Source of the DNA: Polaromonas glacialis
GTDB lineage: Bacteria > Pseudomonadota > Gammaproteobacteria > Burkholderiales > Burkholderiaceae_C
Reading direction: 5' to 3'
Assembly (NCBI RefSeq): GCF_000709345.1
Contig: NZ_KL448323.1
Location: forward strand, 4,068,658-4,132,657
DNA length: 64,000 nt
The position numbers were made by a program, and so were the translations under genes. Shown piece by piece: positions 8,767 through 17,675 of this stretch. The stretch's first letter is position 1, and every line of letters starts with the position of its first letter. The notes under the pieces are model-generated. The model saw only the letters and a program-made list of their open reading frames with translations, had not been told where the DNA came from and searched no databases.

Positions 8767-10176
8767 CTAGTCTCGGGTGACGCGAACGAGTTCTTCGCGC
8801 GTGGTGATGCCTGCCTGGACAAGCCGTTCGCCATCGTCGCGCATCAGCGTCATGCCGTTTTTCAGGCCTGCTTCGCGCAGCTCCGCTTCCGACGCCTGGT
8901 GGTGGATCTGCGCCCGGATGGCGTCGTTGGTCGCCAGCAGTTCGAACACGCCGGTGCGGCCCTGGTAGCCGGTCTGGCCGCAGGTGGCGCAGCCGGCGCC
9001 CTGGCAGTGAATGCAGACCTTGCGCACCAGCCGCTGCGCCAGCACGCCGAGCAGCGATGAGCTGAGCAAAAACGGCTCGATGCCCATGTCGGTCAGCCGC
9101 GTGACGGCGCTGGCGGCGTCGTTGGTGTGCAGCGTGGCCAGCACCAGGTGGCCGGTGAGCGAAGCCTGGATGGCGATCTGCGCGGTTTCAAAGTCGCGGA
9201 TCTCGCCAATCATGATCACGTCCGGGTCCTGGCGCAGGATGGCGCGCAGGGCCTTGGCAAAGGTCAGCTCGATCTTGGCGTTGACCTGTGTCTGGCCGAC
9301 GCCGGCCAGCTCGTACTCGATCGGGTCCTCGACCGTCATGATGTTCTGGCGCCGGGTGTCCAGGCGCTCCATCGCCGCGTACAGCGTGGTGGTCTTGCCC
9401 GAGCCGGTCGGGCCGGTCACCAGGATGATGCCGTGCGGCTGCGCCACCAGGTGCTCGAAGCGGCTCAGCACATCGCCCTGCATGCCGACGGCCTCTAAAT
9501 TGAGCCGGTCGCCGCTCTTGTCCAGCAGCCGCAGCACGGCGCGCTCGCCGTGGGCGCTGGGCAGCGTGGAGACGCGCACATCGACCGCGCGGGTGCCGAT
9601 GCGCAGCGAGATGCGGCCGTCCTGCGGCAGGCGTTTTTCGGCAATGTCGAGTTCGGCCATGATCTTCAGGCGCGAGATCAGCGCCGCATGCAACGCGCGG
9701 TTGGGCTGCACCACGTTGCGCAGCGAGCCATCGACCCGGAAGCGCACGCTGGAGTGGCGCTCGTAGGGCTCGATGTGGATGTCGCTGGCGCCGTCGCGCG
9801 CGGCCTGCGTCAGCAGGGCATTGAGCATGCGGATGATGGGCGCGTCGTCCGACGTTTCCAGCAAGTCCTCGATGGCCGGCAGCGCCTGCATCATGCGCGA
9901 CAGATCGACGTCGCTTTCGACCTCGCTGATGACGGTGGCGGCGCTCGACTCGCTCTGCGAATAGGCCGCGCTGATGCGTTGCTGCAGCAGTTCGGGCGCC
10001 TCGATGCTGATGTGCTGGACCTCGAACTTGCGCATCACCTCGCTGATGGCGCCTGCCGTTTCGGGCGTGCCCAGGCTGTTCAGCCACAGCGTCAGGTCGC
10101 CGCCAAAGTCTTCCAGCAGCAACTGCTGGCTGCGTGCGAACGCATAAGGCAAAGGGTAGCTGGCGGGATGTTGCAT
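8767..10176 (-). CDS. gspE: Type II secretion ATPase GspE
   Basis: A 469-residue cytoplasmic AAA-type secretion ATPase that powers pseudopilus assembly. Visible motifs: Walker A GPTGSGKTTTLY at 255-266, the Asp box around VEDPIEYEL (282-290), Walker B DVIMIGEIRD at 319-328, the His box TGHLVLATLHTND (341-353) and a zinc-binding tetracysteine CIHCQGAGCATC at 388-399. The N-terminal domain that binds GspL is shorter than in Vibrio EpsE. It starts 4 bases after the gspD stop, so it is co-transcribed and probably translationally coupled with the secretin. Confidence 0.96.
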   Translation of the reverse strand: MQHPASYPLPYAFARSQQLLLEDFGGDLTLWLNSLGTPETAGAISEVMRKFEVQHISIEAPELLQQRISAAYSQSESSAATVISEVESDVDLSRMMQALPAIEDLLETSDDAPIIRMLNALLTQAARDGASDIHIEPYERHSSVRFRVDGSLRNVVQPNRALHAALISRLKIMAELDIAEKRLPQDGRISLRIGTRAVDVRVSTLPSAHGERAVLRLLDKSGDRLNLEAVGMQGDVLSRFEHLVAQPHGIILVTGPTGSGKTTTLYAAMERLDTRRQNIMTVEDPIEYELAGVGQTQVNAKIELTFAKALRAILRQDPDVIMIGEIRDFETAQIAIQASLTGHLVLATLHTNDAASAVTRLTDMGIEPFLLSSSLLGVLAQRLVRKVCIHCQGAGCATCGQTGYQGRTGVFELLATNDAIRAQIHHQASEAELREAGLKNGMTLMRDDGERLVQAGITTREELVRVTRD

Positions 10177-10180
10177 GGGC

Positions 10181-12388
10181 TTATCGATCTGTTGTCATGG
10201 GCGGCGGCGCCGTCTGGAACAGGGATTGGCCCGCAGGCCTGGCCGGCACCGCTGCGGGCATGGGCGCGATGGCCGGCAGCACCGGCGATTCATTGACCGG
10301 CACCAGGCTGCTGTTGACCGGCTGCGACTGCTGCTGGCTGGTGCGCATCAGGTCGTAGCGGTCCATCGACAGGGCATTCGTCGAGGCGCCGTCGCGCACC
10401 ACCACCGGCCGCAGGAAGACCATCAGGTTGGTTTTCTTGCGGCTGCGGCTCTCGGACTTGAACAGGTTGCCGAACACCGGCACATCGCCCAGGCCGGGCA
10501 CCTTTTCCTGGTTGCCCGAATATTCGTCCTGCAGCAGCCCGCCGAGCACGATGATCGCGCCGTCCTCGACCAGCACATGCGACTCGATCGAGCGCTTGTT
10601 GGTGATCAGGCCGGTGGCCGAGTTGACCGAGCCCGGCTGCACGCTGGAGACTTCCTGAAAAATTGCCATCTTGACCGTGCCGTTCTCGCTGATCTGCGGC
10701 TTGACGCGCAAGGTCAGGCCGACGTCCTTGCGCTCGATGGTCTGGAACGGGTTGACGCTGCCGTTGCCGCCGCCGCCGGTGTTGGTGAACTGACCGGTCA
10801 CGAAGGGCACGTTCTGGCCGATGATGATCTTGGCTTCCTCGTTGTCCAGCGTGATGAGGTTGGGCGTTGACAGGATGTTGCCGGCGCCCGAGGTCTGCAG
10901 GAAGTTGGCCAGGAAACCAAGGAAATACACGCCGTTGCTGCGCGCCGCCACGCCCAGGTTCAGGCCGGTTCCGGGCGTCAGCGGCGTGCCGCTGGCGGCA
11001 GCGACGGCCGACTGGATGATGTTCTTGCCGCTGGCGCCAAAGTTGGTGCCCAGCAGGCCGATCAGACTGTCGCCCTTGCCGCCCAGAGGCCCTTGCCACT
11101 GGATGCCGAACTCGGCCGCCTTGTCCATGTTGACTTCGGCGATCAGGCTTTCCACATACACCTGCGCCCGCCGGGCGTCGAGCTTTTCAATCACCGCGCG
11201 CAGTTGCCGGTACTGCGGCTCGGAGGCGGTGATGATGAGCGAATTAGTCGACGGGTCGGCCTGGATCTGCCCGCCGGTCGAAGGGCCTGCGCTCGGCGTG
11301 AGGGGGGCGGTCGCCGCGCTGCTGGGCTGACCCATGCCGCCTGCCGTGCCCGCCTGTCCGCCGGTGTTGAGGGCCTGTGCATTGCCCATCTGCGGCGTTG
11401 CCGGGCTGGTCGAGCCGCCGCCACCGCCGGTCCCGGCCATGGAAGCGCGCAGGACCGTGGCCAGGTTGGTGGCATCGGCATTCTTCAGGTAGACCACGTA
11501 GATGTTGCCGGCGTCGCCGTTCGGGCCGTTCAGGGTCGGCGTGTCCAGTGTCTTGAGCAGCGACTTCACCAGTTCCAGCCGGGCGCCGTTGGCGGCACGA
11601 ACGATCAGCGAGTTGCTGCGCGGCTCGGCGAGCACGGTGGTCTTGTAGCTGGCCTCGGCCGTCACCACGCCGCCGCTGGCGCTGTTGTCGAGCAGCCGCG
11701 TCAGCAGGGGCGCGAGGTCGGTCACCGACGCATAGCGCACCGGGATCAGCTCGACATTGGTGGCGTTGGACACGTCCAGCGCGGCAATGATGCGGCCCAG
11801 GCGGTTCAGGTTGTCGGCATAGTCGGTGATCACCAGCGAGTTGTTGCCGGGGTTGACGTTGATGGTGTTGTTCGGGCTGATCAGCGGCCGCAGGATGGGC
11901 AGCAGGTTGTTGGCGTTCTCGAAACTGAGCTTGAAAATCGTCGTGGCGATCTGGCCGCCGCCGACCGGCACGTTGGTCGACACGGCGCCGCCCTGCAGCT
12001 TGGCATCGGCCTCGGGAACGATCTTGTCCAGGCCGGCGGCGTTGACCACGGTAAAGCCCTGCAGGCGCAGGATCGCCAGGAACTGGCTGTAGGCCACGGC
12101 CGGGCTGACCGGGCGTTCGGTCGTCAGCGTGATCGTGCCCTTGACGCGCGGATCGACCACCACGTTGCGGCCCGTCAGCGTGGCCATGGTGCGGGCCACC
12201 GCGTCGATGTTGGCATTGACGAAGTTCAGCGTGATGGCTTCGCCGCGCCGGCCTTCGGCTGCCGGCGACGCGACTTGCGGCTGCGCCTGCAAATTTGAAG
12301 AAAAAAGGCCTGTTCCGCAAGCCAGCAGGGCGCTTCCAGCTATTGAAAAAATAGCAAGCGGGTGTTGTTTGAAGTTCGGATGTTTCAT
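10181..12388 (-). CDS. gspD: Type II secretion secretin GspD
   Basis: A 735-residue outer-membrane secretin. A signal peptide occupies residues 1 to about 36, and its hydrophobic core (LAIFSIAGSALLACG) overlaps a palindromic repeat copy. Next come N0 (VARTMATLTGRNVVVDPRVK), N1 and N2 (PILRPLISPNNTINVNPGNN), and N3 interrupted by a Gly/Ser/Pro-rich linker of about 80 residues. The secretin domain follows (about 490-690), with VPFVTGQFTNTGG and VEDGAIIVLGGLLQDEYSGN. The C-terminal S-domain is Pro/Ser-rich, suggesting a pilotin-binding tail, but no pilotin gene is seen here. It lies between gspN and gspE. Confidence 0.96.
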   Translation of the reverse strand: MKHPNFKQHPLAIFSIAGSALLACGTGLFSSNLQAQPQVASPAAEGRRGEAITLNFVNANIDAVARTMATLTGRNVVVDPRVKGTITLTTERPVSPAVAYSQFLAILRLQGFTVVNAAGLDKIVPEADAKLQGGAVSTNVPVGGGQIATTIFKLSFENANNLLPILRPLISPNNTINVNPGNNSLVITDYADNLNRLGRIIAALDVSNATNVELIPVRYASVTDLAPLLTRLLDNSASGGVVTAEASYKTTVLAEPRSNSLIVRAANGARLELVKSLLKTLDTPTLNGPNGDAGNIYVVYLKNADATNLATVLRASMAGTGGGGGSTSPATPQMGNAQALNTGGQAGTAGGMGQPSSAATAPLTPSAGPSTGGQIQADPSTNSLIITASEPQYRQLRAVIEKLDARRAQVYVESLIAEVNMDKAAEFGIQWQGPLGGKGDSLIGLLGTNFGASGKNIIQSAVAAASGTPLTPGTGLNLGVAARSNGVYFLGFLANFLQTSGAGNILSTPNLITLDNEEAKIIIGQNVPFVTGQFTNTGGGGNGSVNPFQTIERKDVGLTLRVKPQISENGTVKMAIFQEVSSVQPGSVNSATGLITNKRSIESHVLVEDGAIIVLGGLLQDEYSGNQEKVPGLGDVPVFGNLFKSESRSRKKTNLMVFLRPVVVRDGASTNALSMDRYDLMRTSQQQSQPVNSSLVPVNESPVLPAIAPMPAAVPARPAGQSLFQTAPPPMTTDR
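12330..12360 (-). repeat. Palindromic repeat copy 3, inside the gspD signal peptide
   Basis: On the coding strand CGCTTGCTATTTTTTCAATA then GCTGGAAGCGC. The core GCTATT-n6-ATAGC plus the flanking CGCTT/GGAAGCG arms match the family. It is read in frame as A-I-F-S-I-A within the signal peptide. Confidence 0.75.
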
Positions 12389-12394
12389 GCGGCG

Positions 12395-13201
12395 TTAACC
12401 TACTTTGATGACGGCCGTTGCGCCGTTGCGCCGCCCGATGATGTTCAAGAGATTCGAGAGCGCGTCAACGCTCCCGGACGTGGCGCTGGCAGTGCCATTG
12501 AATCGCAGGCGCTGGCCAACCCACTGGCCCTGGCCGGTGAGCAGCAGGCTGCCGTCAAGGGTGCTCAGCTCCAGCGTGGATGGGCTGCCGCCCTGGAGCA
12601 GCAGGCGGTAGCTGCCCATGGGCCGCAGCGTGGAAAGTCGCGAGGAAATCTGCAGGGCGTCAAGCTGCAGGCGGCCTGACAGCGCCAGCCGGCCCTGGCT
12701 CCAGCGGACATTGAAGCCCTGGGTCGAAGCCGCCAGCTGGCCTTGCGCCTGTACCGTGTTCCACGGCGTGCCCAGACCCGAAAGCAGGGCTGCGGGCCAT
12801 TGCGACTGGCTGTCGGACAGCGCCAGCTGCACGCCGCCCCAGCCCGCCGGCCTGGCCTGAAGCCGCCAGGCTTGATGCATGCAGCAGTCGGCATTGAGTT
12901 GAAGGTCCAGGCCGGTCCAGGCCGGGCGGATGCGCCAGCTCACCAGCCCCGGCAAGGACACGGCGTCGAGGCTGCCTGCGCCCCCCGACAGCACCAGTTG
13001 CGCCGAACCCTGCCAGAAACTGCCCCGGGGGGCCGCCAGCACGGCATGGCCGCCGCTGGCCTGAAAAACCAGCGCCGCCAGCCAGCGTGCCGGGGCAAAC
13101 AGGCCCAGGGCCAGCACCAGCCCGCCCAGGGCGCCCGCCGCTGCCCAGCGCCACGGGGCGGCGGCGAAGGCAGGGCTGGCGGTGGGCGTTGGATAGGCCA
13201 T
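12395..13201 (-). CDS. gspN: Type II secretion protein GspN
   Basis: A 268-residue protein with one N-terminal membrane anchor (residues 18-45) and a periplasmic domain rich in beta structure, matching the GspN family (PF01203). Its role in secretion is poorly defined, and it is absent from many systems; in Burkholderiales and Xanthomonas it is usual. Start ATG 13201 lies 7 bases past the gspM stop and the stop is 6 bases before gspD, so gspL-M-N-D-E are tightly packed. Confidence 0.88.
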   Translation of the reverse strand: MAYPTPTASPAFAAAPWRWAAAGALGGLVLALGLFAPARWLAALVFQASGGHAVLAAPRGSFWQGSAQLVLSGGAGSLDAVSLPGLVSWRIRPAWTGLDLQLNADCCMHQAWRLQARPAGWGGVQLALSDSQSQWPAALLSGLGTPWNTVQAQGQLAASTQGFNVRWSQGRLALSGRLQLDALQISSRLSTLRPMGSYRLLLQGGSPSTLELSTLDGSLLLTGQGQWVGQRLRFNGTASATSGSVDALSNLLNIIGRRNGATAVIKVG

Positions 13202-13208
13202 GCTCTGG

Positions 13209-13709
13209 CTAGCGGGCCGGCAGGCCCATCACAAGCACGCCATTCCAGACCGGGCCGCCTGGCGTCGAGGCGCGCACGATACGCGCCTCGATCAGTGCCG
13301 AGCGGGCGTTCAGGCGCGCCTGCGACAGCCACTCAGCCAGCGCATCGGGGCTGGCGTCCTTGATGGTGATGCTGGCGCGCTCGCCTGCCAGCACCAGCTG
13401 GGCGCTGGCGCCCAGCGTTTGCTTGGTGGCGGCGGTCAAGGCGCGCACCGCTTCGTCAAAGCCAAGGGCAGGCTGCTTCTGGACGGCCTGCGCCTGAATT
13501 TGCATCGCCTGCATGGCCTGCAGCTGCGCGCCCAGCGCCCTGGCCTGGGCGTCGGCGCTGCGCAATGTGCCAAGCGCCGGCCCGACGCTGAATTGCCAGA
13601 GAAAAAAAGACAGGACCAGCAGGCCGGCCAGCCGGATGCCGTTTTTTTCGCGGCCCGGCAGCCCGGCCCAGCGCGCTCGCAGCGGCTCCAGGGCGCTCGT
13701 CAAGCTCAT
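13209..13709 (-). CDS. gspM: Type II secretion protein GspM
   Basis: A 166-residue bitopic inner-membrane protein: a short cytoplasmic N-terminus, a membrane span at about 25-43 (GIRLAGLLVLSFFLWQFSVG), a coiled-coil-like stretch and a periplasmic ferredoxin-like domain. GspM partners with GspL in the assembly platform. Its start overlaps the gspL stop by four bases (ATGA), indicating translational coupling. Confidence 0.9.
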   Translation of the reverse strand: MSLTSALEPLRARWAGLPGREKNGIRLAGLLVLSFFLWQFSVGPALGTLRSADAQARALGAQLQAMQAMQIQAQAVQKQPALGFDEAVRALTAATKQTLGASAQLVLAGERASITIKDASPDALAEWLSQARLNARSALIEARIVRASTPGGPVWNGVLVMGLPAR

Positions 13710-14935
13710 GGAAAACGCTCCTCTTTCATCGTCAGGCCATCGGCCTCCGTGCGCAGGCTGTAGCCCCGTGGCCGCAGCCGCGCCGCGATGTCGGCCAGCG
13801 CGGGCGCCGTAGGGGAAAGCCCTTTCAGGCGAAGTTCATTTGCTATGAATTCAATAGCTGTTGGCGCAGGCGTATCGGGCGCAGCAGCCTGAAATTGTCC
13901 TAACATGGTTTCCATGTCGGCGGAAGAGGCGACGCCATTTCGGCGTTGCAGGTCGGACAGCGCGCGGGCCATCTGCACCGGCGCATCGACGACCACGCGC
14001 ACGTCGGGAAACGTGGCGCTCAGCAGGTTGCGGATGGCGGCGCGCTGGGCGGCCTGCGAGGACTGCTCTTTCCAGGCCCAGGCCTGCAGGCCCACCACGT
14101 TGGCCAGCACCAGGGCCACGCCGGCCCAGCGCGCAGCGCGCCAGCGCGGCGCCCTGAACAGCGAGGAGATCATGGCCGACAGATGCTTGCGGGTGCGCGT
14201 GCCGCGGGTGTAGAGCAGGTCGAACTGCGCCAGGTCCCAGTCCGACTGCGCCGCCGCCAGCCAGCGCTCGGGCGGGGTCTGCAGCCGGGCAGGACGGTTG
14301 AAGAAATGCTCCGCCAGTGCGGCGACGCCGGGTTCGGCCAGCACTTCGGCCTCTTCCGGCCACGCCATCAGCGCGGCGCTGGCCACCGACAGCGGCAGCA
14401 GCGTCACACCCTCTGGACCGGTGCGCATCAGCTGGGCCTGGTCGGACGTACCGGTGACATGCAGCGAGGCGGGGGCATCGCCTGAGGGCGGCGCCAGTTC
14501 GGGAACGATGCGGCTGGCCGGGCGGCCTGACTGCGCCAGCAGGGCCAGCCAGGCATGCAGCCATGCCCTGTCGCAGGCCGCGACCCATACCGGCTCGTCG
14601 GCGCGCGGCTTCGGCTCGATGGCGAAATGCAGCTGGCTGGTTTCGTCGAGCACGCTGTCTTCCAGAAGCCCGTCAAGCACGGCACGCAGCCGCCCGGCAT
14701 TGCCGTCCTGGAACAAGCCGCCTTTCAGCGCCCCTTTGGGCAGTGCAAGCCGGTGCCAGGACAGGTGGCAGGCGGGAACCACCGCCACGATGTCGGCGCC
14801 GGAGGGTGTGGGCAACAGCGCTGCAGGTGCCTGGACGGCGCGCAAAGCGGTGTGCCCGTCATCGCTCAGAACGCCCTCACAAAGCATGGCGGCAGTCGGA
14901 AGCGCGCGGGAAAGGGTGATGATCAGGGTAGTCAT
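13706..14935 (-). CDS. gspL: Type II secretion protein GspL
   Basis: A 409-residue platform protein. The N-terminal actin-like cytoplasmic domain (residues 1 to about 235) binds GspE. A membrane span follows near residues 260-280 (ARWAGVALVLANVVGLQAWA), then a small periplasmic ferredoxin-like domain ending near 409. In the periplasmic part, the segment PTAIEFIANE coincides with an in-frame palindromic repeat copy. It lies 33 bases downstream of gspK and overlaps gspM by four bases. Confidence 0.92.
   Translation of the reverse strand: MTTLIITLSRALPTAAMLCEGVLSDDGHTALRAVQAPAALLPTPSGADIVAVVPACHLSWHRLALPKGALKGGLFQDGNAGRLRAVLDGLLEDSVLDETSQLHFAIEPKPRADEPVWVAACDRAWLHAWLALLAQSGRPASRIVPELAPPSGDAPASLHVTGTSDQAQLMRTGPEGVTLLPLSVASAALMAWPEEAEVLAEPGVAALAEHFFNRPARLQTPPERWLAAAQSDWDLAQFDLLYTRGTRTRKHLSAMISSLFRAPRWRAARWAGVALVLANVVGLQAWAWKEQSSQAAQRAAIRNLLSATFPDVRVVVDAPVQMARALSDLQRRNGVASSADMETMLGQFQAAAPDTPAPTAIEFIANELRLKGLSPTAPALADIAARLRPRGYSLRTEADGLTMKEERFP
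13839..13872 (-). repeat. Palindromic repeat copy 4, inside gspL
   Basis: On the coding strand: CGCCTGCGCCAACAGCTATT then GAATTCATAGCAAA. It keeps the GCTATT-n5-ATAGC core and the G-C-G-C arm and is translated in frame as A-I-E-F-I-A in the periplasmic domain. Confidence 0.7.
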
Positions 14936-14968
14936 GGTGGAATCAAGGGGGCCATTGTAGGGGGCGTG

Positions 14969-15958
14969 TCAAGGCGCTTGAGCACCCCGGTCGCGCCACA
15001 AGGTCTTGACCTCCAGCCCGTCGCGCTGCACCACCGAATGTTCCTCGACCACTGCCTGGTCCAGCCGCAGCCGCCCCTGGACCTCGAAGAAACGTGAGTT
15101 GACGCTGTGCTGCGATTCATCGAGCGGCACGGCGGTCTGGCCAAGCTGCGCGCTCACATCGGCCAGCGTCTTGAAGTGGTTCGCCTGGCGCGTGTTCACC
15201 AGCCGCTGGGCCTGCCCCATCTCCAGCGACGCAATGCTGGCCGACAGCACGGTGGCGCTGGCGGTGTTCAGGTTGACCGGTGTGCGCACCGGCAGCAGGG
15301 TGATGTAAGGCCGCAGGACGGCAAGACTGGTTGGCGACAGGCCGAGCCAGACCAGCTGCTCGATGCGCTGCGGCATCAGGGGGGCTAGCTGGGCTGCCGC
15401 ATTGTCAGGCCGGGTGTCCAGCGCGAGCTTCAAATTTTCCACCAGCACCTGCAGTTCCCCGGGGGGGAGTCCCAGCAGTTCGAACAGTTTGGCAAAGGCT
15501 TTCAGCGAGGGCTCGGACACCTTGCCGCCGCTTTCCACCAGGTTGGTGACGTTCAGGCGCGACTGCAAATCAGTGATCAAGCCCGACAGGAAGGTTTGCG
15601 AAGCATTGGCCTCGTCGTCCGGGTCGTTTTTCTTGTCGGCCGCCAAGAAGGTGGACAGCCGGGCTTCTTCCAGCGGCACCGCCCAGGGCTCGGCCAGGTG
15701 GTCGGCGCCGCCCGAGCGCGCATCCTCGCGCAGGATCAGGCGCGCCCAGTCGAGCGCGCCGGTCAGCAGCCAGAGCGACTGCACGCGCGCGCGCTCGGCG
15801 GCCTCGACTTCCACGCTGCGCCATTGCTGCCACAGGGAGCTGGCCGCCAGGCTGGCCACCAGCGCCACCGTCAGCATCGCCGTGAGCAGGGCTGCGCCGG
15901 CCTGGCTTGCAGCCGCTCGCGCACCGCGCTGCTTCGGGGAACAGAAAGTCGGCGTCAT
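14969..15958 (-). CDS. gspK: Type II secretion minor pseudopilin GspK
   Basis: A 329-residue minor pseudopilin. The prepilin-like cleavage site is near Gly21 (SQAG/AALLTAML), with Thr rather than Glu at mature position 5, which is the normal GspK exception. The large globular domain includes the SAM-like/alpha insertion typical of GspK. It caps the pseudopilus tip with GspI and GspJ. The start ATG at 15958 overlaps the gspJ stop by four bases (ATGA); the much longer upstream frame (to 16180) is antisense noise within gspJ. Confidence 0.93.
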   Translation of the reverse strand: MTPTFCSPKQRGARAAASQAGAALLTAMLTVALVASLAASSLWQQWRSVEVEAAERARVQSLWLLTGALDWARLILREDARSGGADHLAEPWAVPLEEARLSTFLAADKKNDPDDEANASQTFLSGLITDLQSRLNVTNLVESGGKVSEPSLKAFAKLFELLGLPPGELQVLVENLKLALDTRPDNAAAQLAPLMPQRIEQLVWLGLSPTSLAVLRPYITLLPVRTPVNLNTASATVLSASIASLEMGQAQRLVNTRQANHFKTLADVSAQLGQTAVPLDESQHSVNSRFFEVQGRLRLDQAVVEEHSVVQRDGLEVKTLWRDRGAQAP

Positions 15959-16680
15959 GATTTGGCGCCCACCAGCGCCGGGCGGACCCAGTCGCGCGTG
16001 AGGGTGCCGTTGATGGCTTCGCCGGCGGGCAGGGTCAGCACCAGCCGGACACCGTCGGGCAGCGCCAGGTCGGTGTCCACGGCCTGGGGCGCGCCGCGAG
16101 TCGGCGCCGCCGGAGTGCTGGCGTTGTCGCTGGACAAGGGGTTGGTCCAGGAATTGCCGCGAAAGTAGAAGATCTGCCACTGCGCGAGCGGCGTGATGCG
16201 GACTTCATCCCTTTTCTCGGCATCGCCCGGGTTCTGTGCCCACTGGGCGGCACGCTCCCATGCGGTTTGCAAGGCGCCCCGCGAAAACTGCGGCGGCGAC
16301 TGCCAGCGCAGCCACTGGTCGGTGCCGTTCACATTGCGCCGTGACCAGGCCACCACCAGCAGGCCGTCGCCAGGCCGCACCGTGCTGCGGCGGACAATCC
16401 GCATTCCGCGCCCGTCCCAGTCCAGTGTCGGTGTGCGAGGCAGTTGTACCAGCGCGTCCAGGTCGGCCGACCATTGCGTCAGGCCGGCCTGCAGGGTGAG
16501 CACCGCATCGGCCCGCTGCTGGATCTGCGCCTGCGCCCGTGTCATGCCGTCGAGCCCGCGCCAGCTGAGCCCGGCCATGACGGCCATTGCGGCCAGGGCC
16601 ACCAGCAGCTCGATCAGGGTGAAGCCGCGCGCCTGCGCAGGAAGCGGCAAACGGTGTGAAGCAGCATGCGGCAGCGCCAT
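15955..16680 (-). CDS. gspJ: Type II secretion minor pseudopilin GspJ
   Basis: A 241-residue pseudopilin with the prepilin peptidase site G19/F20-T-L-I-E24 followed by a hydrophobic helix (LLVALAAMAVMAGLSWRGL). The globular C-terminal domain matches GspJ. It forms the tip complex with GspI and GspK. Spacing to gspI is two bases and it overlaps gspK by four, so all are in one operon. Confidence 0.94.
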   Translation of the reverse strand: MALPHAASHRLPLPAQARGFTLIELLVALAAMAVMAGLSWRGLDGMTRAQAQIQQRADAVLTLQAGLTQWSADLDALVQLPRTPTLDWDGRGMRIVRRSTVRPGDGLLVVAWSRRNVNGTDQWLRWQSPPQFSRGALQTAWERAAQWAQNPGDAEKRDEVRITPLAQWQIFYFRGNSWTNPLSSDNASTPAAPTRGAPQAVDTDLALPDGVRLVLTLPAGEAINGTLTRDWVRPALVGAKS

Positions 16681-16682
16681 GT

Positions 16683-17063
16683 TCAGTACCGTCCCACGAT
16701 GGTCGAAAGCGCCAGTATTCGCGCCGCACCGTCCATCACCTGCGCTTCAACCCGCAAAAAATTCGGATTGGGCGTGGGCTGCACCCAGAGCCGCACGGAA
16801 AGCACACGACCGGCCTGTTCGCAAGGGCTGGTGTTGTCGCCAACCGCCGGCATTTGCCGCGACAGCCGAACATTGACCAGTGCATTTTCAGCGCACAGGT
16901 GGGCCAGCAGCAGGTCGGACTGGCGTTCCGAATTGCGCATCAGCGAGCCTGTGGCCCGCACGCCGGCCGCCAGCGCGACCGCCACGATGCCAAGCGCGAC
17001 CAGCACCTCGATCAGCGTGAAACCGCGAATCCCAAGGCGCCTGAGCCGGCTGCGCAGCATCAT
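16683..17063 (-). CDS. gspI: Type II secretion minor pseudopilin GspI
   Basis: A 126-residue pseudopilin: cleavage site G14/F15-T-L-I-E19, then the helix VLVALGIVAVALAAGVRATG and a compact globular domain (RQMPAVGDNTSPCEQAGR). It nucleates the pseudopilus tip. The ATG overlaps the gspH stop by four bases. Confidence 0.94.
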   Translation of the reverse strand: MMLRSRLRRLGIRGFTLIEVLVALGIVAVALAAGVRATGSLMRNSERQSDLLLAHLCAENALVNVRLSRQMPAVGDNTSPCEQAGRVLSVRLWVQPTPNPNFLRVEAQVMDGAARILALSTIVGRY

Positions 17064-17515
17064 TGGCCACCGTCCGTCAGCACCGAAAAGGGCCGGATGC
17101 CGTCCGTGGCCAGGATCAGGCTGCGCGAAGGGTCCGAGGTGGAAACCAGGCGGATTTGCTGCGGCCCGATGACCGGTTCCGGCCCCAGCACCACGACGCT
17201 GGTGACGGCTGCGCGCACGTCTGGGCCCAGCCAGGCGGCGGGGAAGCTTGAGCCTTTGGCCAACCCTTCAAAGACAAAGCCGGTGGCGGTGGGCCGCCAG
17301 CGCACCGGGTTGGCGGTCATGCGCGACTGCGCCCGGGCTGAATCCAGCAAAACGGCCAGCCGCTGCGCCTCGCGCTCCAGCGCCGTCCCCGACGTGTCGC
17401 GCAGCGCCAGCCCGACGCCCGCCGTCGCGATGGCCATGATCGCCACCACCATCAGCAGTTCGATCAGCGTGAACCCGCGATGGCGAATCCGACGCAAAGG
17501 CGCACCGTGCGTCAT
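17060..17515 (-). CDS. gspH: Type II secretion minor pseudopilin GspH
   Basis: A 151-residue minor pseudopilin with the site G14/F15-T-L-I-E19 and helix LLMVVAIMAIATAGVGLALR. I use ATG 17515 (MTHGAPLRRIRHRGFTLIEL). The frame continues upstream to 17647, but that extension is the translation of a dispersed repeat. GspH links the tip complex to the GspG filament. It is separated from gspG by about 155 bases containing repeat copy B. Confidence 0.92.
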   Translation of the reverse strand: MTHGAPLRRIRHRGFTLIELLMVVAIMAIATAGVGLALRDTSGTALEREAQRLAVLLDSARAQSRMTANPVRWRPTATGFVFEGLAKGSSFPAAWLGPDVRAAVTSVVVLGPEPVIGPQQIRLVSTSDPSRSLILATDGIRPFSVLTDGGQ

Positions 17516-17566
17516 GGCACCCTTGGAAAGCGGCGAACCCACAAAGCGAGGAGCAGGGACGTACCC

Positions 17567-17675
17567 GCTCCAAACCAGCCGGGGCCGCGGAACTGGCTTT
17601 GCCAGGCCGCAGGCGCAGCGGCCCCCGCGGGGGGCAGCGAACCACACGCAGTGGGGAGCGTGGGGGCTACTTCAA
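17567..17675 (+). repeat. GC-rich dispersed repeat, copy B, between gspG and gspH
   Basis: CCAGCCGGGGCCGCGGAACT, CCAGGCCGCAGGCGCAGCGG, CCCCCGCGGGGGGCAGCGAA, CCACACGCAGTGGGGAGCGT and GGGGGC in order. By eye it is very close, inverted, to copy C at 29944-30056. The GGCCCCCGCGGGGGGC part forms a strong hairpin that could modulate the gspG:gspH ratio. Confidence 0.85.
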
